A DNA stretch of 64,000 nucleotides, taken from an uncultured Prevotellaceae bacterium (GTDB lineage: Bacteria > Bacteroidota > Bacteroidia > Bacteroidales > UBA3663). The DNA is taken from NCBI GenBank assembly GCA_900319235.1, contig ONNR01000001.1, positions 62,001 through 126,000 on the forward strand. Direction: 5' to 3'. A program made the position numbers and the translations under genes. Within the stretch, counting starts at the first letter, position 1; every line of letters starts with the position of its first letter. The notes beneath the pieces are model-generated. The model did no database searches, had not been told where the DNA came from, and was given only the letters and a program-made list of their open reading frames with translations. Of this stretch, positions 28,271 through 37,853 are shown piece by piece.

Positions 28271-28304
28271 TTTTGCTTTAATTAAAAAAAAAACGTATCT
28301 TCGC
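28271..28304 (+). promoter_or_regulatory. Promoter of uxaC-kdgK-kdgA-exuT
   Basis: A near-consensus -7 box TATCTTCGC at 28296-28304 with TTTTG at 28271-28275, about 20 nt apart. It implies a leader of about 145 nt before uxaC, which contains ATTAGC/GCTAAT inverted words. No terminator-like structure is clear in the leader. Confidence 0.6.
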
Positions 28305-28455
28305 CCCATGAAATTAGCAAAAACACTACAAATTTTGCAGATTTCGCTAATGAAAACCTAAGCGTACGACTATAGTACACTAAGAATAGTTAATAGTAAA
28401 AAACTCCTCTAATCGGGTTTCATCTTATACAAACACAATAAACACTTTTTTTACA

Positions 28456-29871
28456 ATGAAAGCATTTTTGGACGAAAACTTCCTGCTGCAGACCGAAACT
28501 GCACAGAAGCTTTACCACGAGCATGCGGCTAAAATGCCGATCATCGATTATCACTGTCACCTCATTCCCCAGATGGTAGCCGAAAACAAGCGTTTCGAGT
28601 CTATCGCACAGATTTGGCTCATGGGCGATCACTACAAGTGGCGTGCCATGCGCAGCAACGGTGTGGACGAGCGTTTCTGCACCGGTAAAGACACCACCGA
28701 CTGGGAGAAGTTCGAGAAGTGGGCAGAGACCGTTCCTTACACTTTCCGTAACCCTCTCTATCATTGGACTCACTTGGAGCTCAAGACTGCTTTCGGCATC
28801 ACCGAGACCTTGAATCCAACCAATGCTCGCGCTATCTACGACAAGTGCAACAAGCTCATCGCTACCGACCCCAAGTTCACTCCTCGTGGACTGATGAAGC
28901 ATTATAATGTAAAGGTTGTCTGCACCACCGACGATCCCGCCGATTCGCTCGAATGGCACAAGATTGTTGCTGCCGATCCAACTGCCGAGACTCGTATGCT
29001 GCCGACATGGCGTCCCGATGCCGGTATGAACATCGAGGCTGCTACCTGGAAGGCTTACATCGAGAAGCTCGAGAAGGTGAGCGGTGTTGAGATCAAGAAG
29101 TTCGCCGACCTCGTTGATGCATTGCAGAAGCGCCACGACTTCTTTGCCGAGATGGGCTGCCGCCTGTCTGACCACGGCATCGAGGAGTTCTATGACGAGC
29201 CTTACACCGACGCTGAGATCGATGCTATCCTCGACAAGGCTTTGGCTGGCAAGTGCCTTACTGTCGAAGAGACACGCAAGTACAAGCACGCTTACCTCAA
29301 GGAGCAGGGCAAGATGGACTATGCTTCGGGTTGGGCACAGCAGTACCACTACGGCGCTATCCGCAACAACAACAGCAAGATGTTTGCCAAGTTGGGCGCT
29401 GACACTGGCTTCGACTCCATCGGCGAGTTCACAACCGCTAAGGCCATGAGCCACTTCCTTGACGAACTCAATGCAGAAGGCAAGCTCGCCAAGACTATCC
29501 TCTACAACCTCAATCCTTGCGCCAACGAAGTTATTGCCACCATGCTTGGCAACTTCCAGGATGGTTCCGTTCCCGGCAAGATCCAGTTCGGTTCGGGCTG
29601 GTGGTTCCTCGATCAGAAGGATGGTATGGAGAAGCAGATGAATGCCCTCTCGGTTCTCGGCCTGCTCAGCCGCTTCGTCGGCATGCTCACCGACTCTCGT
29701 TCGTTCCTGTCTTATCCTCGTCACGAGTACTTCCGTCGCACCCTTTGCAACCTCCTCGGCAACGACGTCGAGAACGGCCTCGTTCCATACGTTGGTTATG
29801 AGAAGGACCGCTTGAACCAGATGGTTGAGGACATTTGCTACAACAATGCCAACAACTATTTCAAATTCTAA
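28456..29871 (+). CDS. uxaC: Glucuronate/galacturonate isomerase
   Basis: Isomerises D-glucuronate to D-fructuronate and D-galacturonate to D-tagaturonate, the first step of hexuronate catabolism. At 471 aa it is the usual size. Residues 27-37 (MPIIDYHCHLI) hold the HxH metal-ligand motif (H33, H35) of the amidohydrolase-type TIM barrel. GSGWWFLDQKDGMEKQM near 380 and FVGMLTDSRSFLSYPRHEYFRR near 415-435 are UxaC signatures. First gene of a rightward operon with kdgK, KDPG aldolase and a hexuronate transporter. Confidence 0.97.
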   Translation: MKAFLDENFLLQTETAQKLYHEHAAKMPIIDYHCHLIPQMVAENKRFESIAQIWLMGDHYKWRAMRSNGVDERFCTGKDTTDWEKFEKWAETVPYTFRNPLYHWTHLELKTAFGITETLNPTNARAIYDKCNKLIATDPKFTPRGLMKHYNVKVVCTTDDPADSLEWHKIVAADPTAETRMLPTWRPDAGMNIEAATWKAYIEKLEKVSGVEIKKFADLVDALQKRHDFFAEMGCRLSDHGIEEFYDEPYTDAEIDAILDKALAGKCLTVEETRKYKHAYLKEQGKMDYASGWAQQYHYGAIRNNNSKMFAKLGADTGFDSIGEFTTAKAMSHFLDELNAEGKLAKTILYNLNPCANEVIATMLGNFQDGSVPGKIQFGSGWWFLDQKDGMEKQMNALSVLGLLSRFVGMLTDSRSFLSYPRHEYFRRTLCNLLGNDVENGLVPYVGYEKDRLNQMVEDICYNNANNYFKF

Positions 29872-29915
29872 TTTTTTATACACATTATTAATAACCAATA
29901 ATTCATTTTTAAACA

Positions 29916-30938
29916 ATGGGAAAGATCATCACCCTTGGCGAAATCATGCTTCGCCTTTCTCCTAACGGCCAGGACCGTTTCATTCAGACCGACGTATTCC
30001 GTATCATCCCCGGTGGTGGCGAGGCTAATGTAGCCGTAAGCTGCGCCAACTATGGACATGATGCATATCTCGTAACCAAGCTGCCAAAGCACGAAATCGG
30101 CCAGATCGCTGTGAACTCTCTTCGTCGCTATGGTGTCAACACCAAGTACATCGCTCGTGGCGGTGACCGTGTAGGTCTCTACTATTGCGAGACTGGTGCT
30201 TCGATGCGTCCTTCAAAGGTTATCTACGACCGCGCTCATTCTGCCATCGCTGAGGCTGATCCTTCAGACTTCAACTTCGACGAGATCATGGAAGGCGCTG
30301 ACTGGTTCCACTGGTCGGGCATCACTCCAGCCATCTCCGACAAGGCTGCCGAACTCACCAAGCTCGCTTGCGAGGCTGCCAAGCGTCATGGCGTTACCGT
30401 ATCGGTTGACCTCAACTTCCGCAAGAAACTGTGGACTTCCGAGAAGGCTATCTCTATCATGCGTCCATTGATGAAGTATGTCGATGTCTGCATCGGCAAC
30501 GAGGAGGACGCTGAGCTCTGCCTCGGCTTCAAGCCTGATGCTGACGTTGAAGGTGGCGAGACCAATGCTGCCGGCTACGAGGGCATCTTCAAGCAGATGA
30601 AGGAGGAGTTCGGATTCAAGTATGTTGTTTCGACCCTTCGTGAGTCGTTCAGCGCTACCTTCAATGGCTGGAAGGCCCTTATCTATGACGGCAAGGAGTT
30701 CTATCAGTCGAAGCGTTACGAGATCAACCCAATCATCGACCGTGTAGGTGGTGGCGACAGCTTCTCTGGTGGCCTTATCCATGGCCTTCTCACCAAGCCA
30801 ACCCAGGGCGAGGCTCTCGAGTTCGCAGTTGCAGCTTCTGCTCTCAAGCACACCATCAATGGTGACTACAACCTCGTAAGCGAGGCTGAGGTTGCATCTC
30901 TCGCAGGCGGTAACGCAAGCGGCCGTGTTCAGCGTTAA
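29916..30938 (+). CDS. kdgK: 2-keto-3-deoxygluconate kinase (PfkB family)
   Basis: Phosphorylates 2-keto-3-deoxygluconate to KDPG. It is 340 aa with the PfkB N-terminal sugar-binding segment PGGGEANVAVSCANYG (residues 32-47) and the C-terminal GGGDSFSGGLIHG (about 277-289), whose Asp is the catalytic base. Position between uxaC and the aldolase fixes the substrate as KDG better than sequence alone. It starts 44 nt after uxaC. A strong hairpin follows. Confidence 0.93.
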   Translation: MGKIITLGEIMLRLSPNGQDRFIQTDVFRIIPGGGEANVAVSCANYGHDAYLVTKLPKHEIGQIAVNSLRRYGVNTKYIARGGDRVGLYYCETGASMRPSKVIYDRAHSAIAEADPSDFNFDEIMEGADWFHWSGITPAISDKAAELTKLACEAAKRHGVTVSVDLNFRKKLWTSEKAISIMRPLMKYVDVCIGNEEDAELCLGFKPDADVEGGETNAAGYEGIFKQMKEEFGFKYVVSTLRESFSATFNGWKALIYDGKEFYQSKRYEINPIIDRVGGGDSFSGGLIHGLLTKPTQGEALEFAVAASALKHTINGDYNLVSEAEVASLAGGNASGRVQR

Positions 30939-30953
30939 TACATTAATTTATAT

Positions 30954-30993
30954 TACTGATTTACGATTGGCTCAGGCCTTTCGTAAATCAGTA
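30954..30993 (+). terminator. Intercistronic hairpin between kdgK and the aldolase gene
   Basis: A perfect 13-bp inverted repeat (30954-30966 with 30981-30993; arm TACTGATTTACGA) has a 14-nt loop and is followed by a weak T-run. No new promoter is visible before the aldolase gene, so it is probably an attenuator or RNA-stability element rather than a full stop. Confidence 0.65.
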
Positions 30994-31022
30994 GTTTAAT
31001 AACTTTTCCATTTATTTATATC

Positions 31023-31691
31023 ATGGCAAGATTTGATAAGTTTCAGGTGATGGCCAAGATCGGTGCCGCACCAATGGTTCCTGTATTCTACAACAAGGAT
31101 GTCGAGATTTGCAAGAATGTCGTAAAGGCTTGCTACGAAGGTGGTGTTCGTGCTTTCGAGTTCACCAATCGTGGCGACTTTGCACATGAGGTATTCGGCG
31201 AGCTCAACAAGTGGGCTGCCAAGGAATGCCCCGAATTGGCTCTTGGCGTTGGTTCTGTTGTTGACGCTCCTACAGCTGCCCTCTATATCCAGCTCGGCGC
31301 TTGCTTCGTTGTAGGTCCTCTCTTCAATCCTGATATTGCTCCTGTATGCAATCGTCGTAGCGTATGCTACTGCCCAGGTTGTGTAACTCCTTCCGAGATC
31401 GGCAAGGCTCAGGAACTCGGCTGCGAGTTCACCAAGATCTTCCCAGGTGATGTTGTAGGTCCAAACCTCGTGAAGGGTCTGCTCGCTCCAATGCCTTGGT
31501 CGAAGATCATGGTTACCGGTGGCGTTTCTCCTGATGCTGACAACCTGAAGAAGTGGTTCGACGCTGGCGTTTACTGCGTAGGCATGGGTTCGAAGCTCTT
31601 CCCGAAGGACAAGGTTGCTGCTGGCGACTGGGCATACGTTACCAACAAGTGCAAGGAGTGCTTTGATATCATTGCAGGATTCAAGAAATAA
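31023..31691 (+). CDS. kdgA: KDPG/KHG aldolase
   Basis: Splits 2-keto-3-deoxy-6-phosphogluconate into pyruvate and glyceraldehyde-3-phosphate, the last step of the pathway. The protein has 222 aa. The Schiff-base lysine is K138 in FTKIFPGD. E46 and R50 in FEFTNRG and the phosphate-site TGGVSPD near 164 are conserved. A cysteine-rich [13 protein letters not shown] stretch lies at 111-123, the usual PGC site. It sits between kdgK and the hexuronate transporter. Confidence 0.95.
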   Translation: MARFDKFQVMAKIGAAPMVPVFYNKDVEICKNVVKACYEGGVRAFEFTNRGDFAHEVFGELNKWAAKECPELALGVGSVVDAPTAALYIQLGACFVVGPLFNPDIAPVCNRRSVCYCPGCVTPSEIGKAQELGCEFTKIFPGDVVGPNLVKGLLAPMPWSKIMVTGGVSPDADNLKKWFDAGVYCVGMGSKLFPKDKVAAGDWAYVTNKCKECFDIIAGFKK

Positions 31692-31720
31692 AGATTGACC
31701 CGATAACATAATTTTATTAT

Positions 31721-33178
31721 ATGGGAAATCCACAAGAAAAGAAAACTAATTGGCGCTGGTATCTCTGTGTCCTCTTGTTCGTGGCTACCACCGTGAATTA
31801 TCTGGACCGTCAGGTACTTTCGATGACCTGGAAGGAGTTCATCGCACCTGAGTTCCACTGGACCGATAGCGATTACGGCACAATCACTGGTATCTTCTCC
31901 ATCATCTATGCTGTTGCTTGTCTCTTTGCTGGTAAGTTCATCGACTGGATGGGCACCAAGAAGGGTTATCTTTGGGCAATCGGCGTATGGAGCCTTGGTG
32001 CATGTTTGCACGCTGGCTGCGGATGGGTTACCATGAAGTATACGGGCCTTGCCGACGTTGAGGCACTTCGCGCCGTACAGGCTGGCTCCGACCTGGCTGT
32101 TGCTATTGCTACCGTTTCGGTTTATCTCTTCCTCTTCTGCCGTACTGTCCTTGCTATGGGTGAGGCTGGCAACTTCCCGGCTGCCATCAAGGTTACTGCC
32201 GAGTACTTCCCCAAGAAGGACCGTGCTTTCGCAACCTCTATCTTCAATGCCGGTGCTTCGGTAGGTGCTCTTGCAGCTCCTCTTACCATCCCTGCATTGG
32301 CTAAGGCTTGGGGTTGGGAAATGGCATTCATCATCATCGGTGGTCTTGGCTTCATCTGGATGTTCTTCTGGGCATTCATGTATGACAAGCCTGAAAAGTC
32401 CAGCCATGTGAATGCTGCCGAGCTCGACTACATCCAGCAGGACGATGCTGCCGAAGCAGCTGCTGCAGCTGAGGCTGCTGCCACTACTGCCGAGGAGCCT
32501 TCGATTGGCTTGCTCGAGACCCTCAAGTTCAAGCAGACCTGGGCATTCATCTTCGGTAAGTTCCTGACCGATGGTGTTTGGTGGTTCTTCCTTTTCTGGG
32601 CACCCGCTTACTTCCAGGATCAGTTCGGTTACAAGGCTTCGTCGGGCATGGGTCAGGCACTCATCTTCACGTTGTACTTCATCGTTACGTTCCTCTCCAT
32701 CTATGGTGGCTATCTGCCAAAGCTCTTCGTCGAGAAGAAGGGTATGGAGCCTTATTCAGGACGTATGCGTGCAATGTTGATCTTTGCGTTCTTCCCCATC
32801 TTCGCCCTCTTTGCCCAGCCTCTTGGTGCTTACAGCGCTTGGTGGCCGGCAATCATCATCGGTTTGGCAGGCGCTGGTCACCAGGCTTGGTCGGCCAACC
32901 TTTATTCTACCGTTGGTGATATGTTTCCGAAGTCTTGTGTCGCTACCATTACAGGTATCGGCCAGATGATGGGAGGATTCGGATCATTCTGCATCAACAA
33001 GGGTTCTGGCGAACTCTTTGACTATGCAGCTGGTCAAGGCGCTGCTTTCACCTTCTTCGGTTTCGAAGGCAAGCCCGCTGCCTACATGATTGTATTCTGC
33101 ATCTGCGCAGTTGCATATCTCATCGCCTGGAACATCATGCATGCACTTGTTCCAAAGTACAAGAAGATTGAACTCTAA
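31721..33178 (+). CDS. MFS hexuronate transporter (ExuT-like)
   Basis: A 485-aa major facilitator of the anion:cation symporter family with 12 predicted helices. NYLDRQVLSMTWKEF near residues 27-41 and GIFSIIYAVACLFAGKFIDWMGTKKG are typical of ExuT-like transporters (GxxxD/RxGxR/K loop). The central cytoplasmic loop (about 230-256) is extended by an Ala/Glu-rich low-complexity stretch. Its place at the end of uxaC-kdgK-kdgA supports import of glucuronate or galacturonate. A perfect 12-bp terminator follows. Confidence 0.9.
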   Translation: MGNPQEKKTNWRWYLCVLLFVATTVNYLDRQVLSMTWKEFIAPEFHWTDSDYGTITGIFSIIYAVACLFAGKFIDWMGTKKGYLWAIGVWSLGACLHAGCGWVTMKYTGLADVEALRAVQAGSDLAVAIATVSVYLFLFCRTVLAMGEAGNFPAAIKVTAEYFPKKDRAFATSIFNAGASVGALAAPLTIPALAKAWGWEMAFIIIGGLGFIWMFFWAFMYDKPEKSSHVNAAELDYIQQDDAAEAAAAAEAAATTAEEPSIGLLETLKFKQTWAFIFGKFLTDGVWWFFLFWAPAYFQDQFGYKASSGMGQALIFTLYFIVTFLSIYGGYLPKLFVEKKGMEPYSGRMRAMLIFAFFPIFALFAQPLGAYSAWWPAIIIGLAGAGHQAWSANLYSTVGDMFPKSCVATITGIGQMMGGFGSFCINKGSGELFDYAAGQGAAFTFFGFEGKPAAYMIVFCICAVAYLIAWNIMHALVPKYKKIEL

Positions 33179-33201
33179 CGTACTTTTCAAGTATTTTTAA
33201 T

Positions 33202-33240
33202 CAAAACCACCCATATGTTTGGCATATTTGGGTGGTTTTG
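33202..33240 (+). terminator. Terminator of the uxaC operon
   Basis: CAAAACCACCCA (33202-33213) pairs perfectly with TGGGTGGTTTTG (33229-33240), and a T-rich tract follows. Confidence 0.9.
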
Positions 33241-33308
33241 TTTTGCTTTTTTTCATCATTTTTACTTGCTTTTTCGTCCAAATTCTTCAAAATACCAAAA
33301 AGTGGGTA

Positions 33309-33340
33309 TTGAATGAACGCCAAAATTGCCCTACCTTTGC
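33309..33340 (+). promoter_or_regulatory. Orphan Bacteroidetes promoter
   Basis: The -7 box TACCTTTGC at 33332-33340 with TTG at 33309-33311, about 20 nt apart. No credible open reading frame starts downstream before the next promoter. Confidence 0.65.
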
Positions 33341-33346
33341 AGCGTC

Positions 33347-33446
33347 AAAAATGATAATTTGTTTTATATCATAATAAATAGTTTAAGAAGAAATAGTTGG
33401 TACTAATAGAAGTGCAAATGGGCCGCGCGTGAGCGTAGCCCTTTTT
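33347..33446 (+). ncRNA. Candidate small RNA, about 100 nt
   Basis: Transcription from the promoter at 33309-33340 would start near 33347. It would end at a GC-rich hairpin (GGGC at 33420-33423 with GCCC at 33438-33441, inner CGC/GCG pair) directly followed by TTTTT at 33442-33446. The span has no start codon with an open frame longer than a few codons. A promoter and a terminator with nothing coding between them is the whole evidence. Confidence 0.45.
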
Positions 33447-33493
33447 GTTACTATTCTATTCGTTAATTATTTTTTGAAAATCTCCACGAAAAG

Positions 33494-33526
33494 TTTGCAA
33501 CATTCATAAAAAAACACTATCTTTGC
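33494..33526 (+). promoter_or_regulatory. Promoter of the glycan locus
   Basis: The -7 box TATCTTTGC at 33518-33526 with TTTG at 33494-33497, 20 nt apart. The start codon of the beta-helix protein is 38 nt downstream. Confidence 0.8.
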
Positions 33527-33564
33527 CCCCGAAATACATATATTAATACGCACACGCATACGAC

Positions 33565-35433
33565 ATGAAAGCGAAATCTGTATTGTTGTCTATGGTTATG
33601 GCATTGTCAGGCTCTATTTGCTTAGCAGAGCCTGTGCATATCTATGCTTCTCCCAATGGATTATCACCACACGAGGCGCTTCGTGAAGCACGCGAAATGC
33701 GGCGTCTGCATAAGGTCGGTGCTTCTGACACGCTGTATATTCATCTTGCCGAGGGAACCTATTATCTTGGTGAGACGTTGTTCGTGCGACCCGAGGATAG
33801 TGGTACTCCTTCTTCTCCCACGGTTATTATTGGTGCCGAGAATGGGAAATCTGTACTGAGTGGAGGTGTGCCTCTTAAGATGCATCAAGATTTAAATACC
33901 TGCAAGATTTCCCCGATTTATGAATCTTATGCTCTAAACGGTCGAAATCCTATATCTATTCGACAACTATGGCAGGATGACCGCAAGTTGCCACACGCCT
34001 CGCTCGTTCCACTCGACAGTATGATCAATATCGTTGATTTTCGTAAAGAGGAACGTGAGGTTTGGATTCCTTTGTCAGCATTCCAGCCTTTCCTGCAAAG
34101 TGATGTCGATCAGGAAATAAGCAATCTTGAGATGATTTTGCACCAGCGTTGGGCCATTGCTATCCTTCGTGTAAAGAGTTACGTCATCGAAGGAGACATC
34201 GTCAAACTGAAATTCGAGGAACCCGAGTCCAGGCTTGAGTTCGAGCACCCTTGGCCCCAACCCGTCGTCAACGAGGATAGGGGAGATGGTGTACTCCGAA
34301 CTTCTTCGTTCAATCTGCTGGGCGGAAAAGGTTTCATAAAGCCCGGTACTTGGTATCAGGATAATTCCACGGGTATCCTTCACTATTATCCCAAGGAAGA
34401 TGATTGTTATAATGAAGATAAATGTTCTAAAAAAGAATATCTTGCTGAAGGCAAACAGGATTGTGCCAGCAAAACATTCACAGCCCCCGTGCTTCAAACT
34501 ATTGTAGAAGTCAATGGCTCCCTCGAGCGCCCTGTGCATGACATCATTTTCCGGCATGTAAGTTTCCAGCATGCAGCATGGAATCGTCCTTCCTTCAAAG
34601 GCCACGTCACCTTGCAGGGAGGGATGTATCTCCTCGATGCCTATAAACTGCAGATACCTGGATTGCCCGAAAAGGAATATCTTGAAAATCAGGCGTGGAT
34701 TGAACGCCCTGAAGCCGCGGTAAGTGTACGTGGCGGTCAGCGCATCAACTTCGAAGGCTGTGAGTTCACGCATCTCGGAGCAACTGGTCTCGACTACGTT
34801 TGGGCAGATTCAGCCTGCGTGGTGAAGAGTTGTCACTTCCACGACATTGGAGGTACAGCCTTGGCGCTTGGAGCTTTCCCCGATCGTGGCTTCGAGACAC
34901 ACGTTCCCTTCCGCCCCGTCAATATGCGTGAGCTTTGTTCCGACTTCCTCATTGCTGATAATCTGATTGAGGACGTCACCAACGAGGATTGGGGATGTGT
35001 CGGCATCGGAGCCGGCTATGTCGCCGACTGCATCATCGAACACAACATCGTCCGTGATGTCAACTATTCCGGCATTTGCGTGGGCTGGGGATGGACGCCG
35101 CTCGACTCCGGCATGAAGAACAATCACATCCGTGGCAACAAGGTCTATCGTTTCGCGAAGATGCTTTATGATGCCGGTGGCATCTACACGCTTTCCTATA
35201 TGCCGGGTTCGACCATCGAAGACAATATCATCGACGAGATCTATCCTCCGAAATATGCCACCAATCTTCGTGGATTCTATATCTATCTCGACGAAGCCAC
35301 CGATGGCGTGACGATTCGCAACAATTGGTGTCCCGAAGAACGATTCGGCGATAATCGCCCCGGGCCTGATGTACATTGGATAAATAACGGCCCCAAGGCC
35401 ACACCCAATACCGATTGGCTCAAAAGCAAGTAA
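33565..35433 (+). CDS. Secreted right-handed beta-helix protein, GH141-like
   Basis: A 622-aa protein with signal peptide 1-21 (cleaved after CLA). Its N-terminal pattern, a parallel beta-helix entry with PNG, then AEGTYYLGETLFVRPEDSGT and VLSGG (residues 31-96), plus YSGICVGWGWTPLDSG near 505 and DAGGIYTLSYMPGS near 535, resembles GH141 proteins. That family includes an alpha-L-fucosidase from rhamnogalacturonan-II degradation and a xylanase. Consecutive DNxI-type repeats in 440-600 mark the beta-helix rungs. It is first in a locus with a GH31 enzyme, a corrinoid methyltransferase fusion, a symporter and a regulator. A polysaccharide lyase or epimerase is the alternative. The GH141 call is by recall of pattern, not by search. 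Confidence 0.6.
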   Translation: MKAKSVLLSMVMALSGSICLAEPVHIYASPNGLSPHEALREAREMRRLHKVGASDTLYIHLAEGTYYLGETLFVRPEDSGTPSSPTVIIGAENGKSVLSGGVPLKMHQDLNTCKISPIYESYALNGRNPISIRQLWQDDRKLPHASLVPLDSMINIVDFRKEEREVWIPLSAFQPFLQSDVDQEISNLEMILHQRWAIAILRVKSYVIEGDIVKLKFEEPESRLEFEHPWPQPVVNEDRGDGVLRTSSFNLLGGKGFIKPGTWYQDNSTGILHYYPKEDDCYNEDKCSKKEYLAEGKQDCASKTFTAPVLQTIVEVNGSLERPVHDIIFRHVSFQHAAWNRPSFKGHVTLQGGMYLLDAYKLQIPGLPEKEYLENQAWIERPEAAVSVRGGQRINFEGCEFTHLGATGLDYVWADSACVVKSCHFHDIGGTALALGAFPDRGFETHVPFRPVNMRELCSDFLIADNLIEDVTNEDWGCVGIGAGYVADCIIEHNIVRDVNYSGICVGWGWTPLDSGMKNNHIRGNKVYRFAKMLYDAGGIYTLSYMPGSTIEDNIIDEIYPPKYATNLRGFYIYLDEATDGVTIRNNWCPEERFGDNRPGPDVHWINNGPKATPNTDWLKSK

Positions 35434-35510
35434 TTGCTCTTCCATTATAAATTGAAATTCCATTGTAATTAAAATTCCATTGCAAGTTATATATTCTTTT
35501 GTCTAAATAT

Positions 35511-37853
35511 ATGAAACAGACAAACTACTATCTATTCGATTTCCTCGACTTCGACCCTGCCTTGCAACAGGATGAGTACCTTTGGAAATCTTATTGTCCC
35601 CGAAATGTAGAAGCTCGTGACGGCGCTGTATATATCACCGTTCCCTATCAGCGACAAGTGCGTCAGAATGATATGCTTGCCGACCTTTCTGTTCCTCAGC
35701 GCGAATTCACGTTGATCATTAAGGCATATACCCACAATATCATACGAGTATTCACGTCGTTCGATGGCTCTGAACCCGTCAATCAGGACGATATGCTGTG
35801 CTGGCATAAGAAGATACGCCCCATCGAGCTCAGTGTGAACGAAGATGCGGGATTCTATTGGATGGTCGATGGCAATGGAGAGGTGCGCGCCACGCTCAAT
35901 TGTGCCGAACCCGTCATCGAATTCTGGAGCGACCTGCAGCCTGCTCCTCAGCCTACCCTCGACCTGAAGCTCTATCCTGAAGGTGCCAAGAGCGAGGATA
36001 TTGCCGAAGGGACTGCCAAGAGTGTCAATCTCTCGGCCTACGATCATTTCTCGCCTCCGCGTTATGATGCCCTTCCCTTGGCTTTTGTCGAGCGTTGTGG
36101 CAAGCCTGCTACCGCTACGATGAGTTTCGAATGTCTTCCCGACGAGTGTTTCGTCGGCACGGGCGAGCGTTTCGCCAAGATGGACCTTTCGGGACATACC
36201 TTCCAGCTCAAGAACCAGGATGGCCAGGGCGTCAACAATCGTCGTTGCTACAAGAATATCCCGTTCTATCTGTCCAGCCGCATGTATGGCGTCTTCTACC
36301 ACACGTCGTCCTATTGCAAACTGTCCTTCGCCGATCATTCGACACGAAGTGTGCAGTTCCTCAGCGAAGAGCCGGTCATCGACGCTTTCATCATCGGCGG
36401 CAATACGCCCGAACAGATCCTGCACGGATATCGCTGCCTGACGGGATTCCCTCCAATGCTTCCGCTTTGGAGTTTCGGCATTTGGATGAGCCGAATGACC
36501 TATTTCTCGGCCGATGAAGTCAATAGCATCTGCAATCGTCTGCGTGCCGAACATTATCCCTGCGACGTGATTCATCTGGATACCGGTTGGTTCAAGACCG
36601 ACTGGCTCTGCGAATGGAAGTTCAACGAGGAACGTTTCCCCGATCCATTGAAGTTCATTCACGACCTCAAGGACAAGGGCTATCGTGTGAGCCTTTGGCA
36701 ATTGCCCTACATTGCCGAGGATGCCGAACAGATCACCGAGGCCCGCGCCAATCACTACATCGCCGAACCTCAGAAGAAGGAGCTTCAACAGGCCGAGGAA
36801 GGGCGTTCGAATTTCTCGTCGCTCGATTATGCCGGCACCATCGACTTCACTTCGTCCGCGGCCACTGCTTGGTACAAGAGCCTTTTGAAGCGCTTGCTCG
36901 AAATGGGTGTGACCTGCATCAAGACCGATTTTGGCGAGAACATCCACATGGATGCAAAATACTTTGGCATGCCCGCCGAGAAGTTGAACAACCTCTACGC
37001 ACTGCTTTATCAGAAGGCTGCTTTCGAGATCACGAAGGAGGTTTGCGGCAATCCATCGCATTATGCCAAGGCATTCGATACCACTGAAAATGCCGGCATC
37101 GTTTGGGCACGTAGTGCCTGGGCGGGTTGTCAGCGTTATCCCTTGCATTGGGGTGGCGATTCGGCACATTCCTGGGATGGCTTGGCCGGCAGTCTCAAGG
37201 GAGGCCTGCACTTCGGCCTTTCGGGATTCTCGTTCTGGAGCCACGATGTGCCAGGTTTCCACAGTTTGCCCAACTTTATGAACTCTCCTCTGCACGACGA
37301 TATCTACGTGCGCTGGACGCAGTTTGGCGTCTTCTCGAGCCACATCCGCTATCACGGCAGCCACCAGCGTGAGCCCTGGTGCTATCCGGCCATTGCGCCC
37401 ATTGTGAAGCGTTGGTGGAAGTTGCGCTATCACCTCTTGCCCTATATCTACGACGAGGCAAGGAAATCGACCGTGAGCGGCAATCCGATGGTGCGTGCCC
37501 TGCTCATCCAGCATCCCGACGATCCGACCGTTTGGCATATCGACGATGAGTATTACTTCGGCTCGAAGTTCCTGTGCTGTCCTGTGATGAACAGCCGCAA
37601 TCGTCGCAACATTTATCTGCCGGCAGGTGAGTGGGTGAATTTCTTCACCGGAACGCGCTACGACATGGCTGAGGGCGGTTGGCTCCTCGATCAGGAAGTG
37701 CCGCTCGACGAGATGCCTGTCTTCGTTCGTCCCGGCACCGAGATACCCATCTATTTCGACGAAGTGGATTGCACCGACCAGATGGATCTCGACAAGGCCG
37801 AAATGCTTGTCGTCGATGACGACTTTAATCCGAAAAACTGGAACCTATTATGA
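35511..37853 (+). CDS. GH31 family alpha-glycosidase, probable alpha-xylosidase
   Basis: A 780-aa enzyme with no signal peptide, so cytoplasmic or periplasmic action is uncertain. The ATG at 35511 is preferred over an upstream TTG at 35499. An N-terminal beta-sandwich precedes the TIM barrel. The nucleophile motif is IKTDFGE (residues 471-477) and the acid/base segment is GGDSAHSWDGLAGSL (about 544-558), both close to the YicI-type alpha-xylosidase subgroup, which has KTDFGE. The barrel also has WMSRMTYFSADEVN and PCDVIHLDTGWF. It overlaps the next gene by 4 nt, indicating translational coupling with the methyltransferase fusion. Alpha-glucosidase activity cannot be excluded. Confidence 0.9.
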   Translation: MKQTNYYLFDFLDFDPALQQDEYLWKSYCPRNVEARDGAVYITVPYQRQVRQNDMLADLSVPQREFTLIIKAYTHNIIRVFTSFDGSEPVNQDDMLCWHKKIRPIELSVNEDAGFYWMVDGNGEVRATLNCAEPVIEFWSDLQPAPQPTLDLKLYPEGAKSEDIAEGTAKSVNLSAYDHFSPPRYDALPLAFVERCGKPATATMSFECLPDECFVGTGERFAKMDLSGHTFQLKNQDGQGVNNRRCYKNIPFYLSSRMYGVFYHTSSYCKLSFADHSTRSVQFLSEEPVIDAFIIGGNTPEQILHGYRCLTGFPPMLPLWSFGIWMSRMTYFSADEVNSICNRLRAEHYPCDVIHLDTGWFKTDWLCEWKFNEERFPDPLKFIHDLKDKGYRVSLWQLPYIAEDAEQITEARANHYIAEPQKKELQQAEEGRSNFSSLDYAGTIDFTSSAATAWYKSLLKRLLEMGVTCIKTDFGENIHMDAKYFGMPAEKLNNLYALLYQKAAFEITKEVCGNPSHYAKAFDTTENAGIVWARSAWAGCQRYPLHWGGDSAHSWDGLAGSLKGGLHFGLSGFSFWSHDVPGFHSLPNFMNSPLHDDIYVRWTQFGVFSSHIRYHGSHQREPWCYPAIAPIVKRWWKLRYHLLPYIYDEARKSTVSGNPMVRALLIQHPDDPTVWHIDDEYYFGSKFLCCPVMNSRNRRNIYLPAGEWVNFFTGTRYDMAEGGWLLDQEVPLDEMPVFVRPGTEIPIYFDEVDCTDQMDLDKAEMLVVDDDFNPKNWNLL

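Noticed and set aside
28420-29916. Minus-strand open frame of 498 codons opposite uxaC
   Set aside because: uxaC is unmistakable and the antisense product is low-complexity Val/Leu/Glu without family features.
35532-37538. Minus-strand open frame of 668 codons opposite the GH31 gene
   Set aside because: The plus strand has clear GH31 motifs. The antisense frame has no recognisable domain and arises from codon bias.
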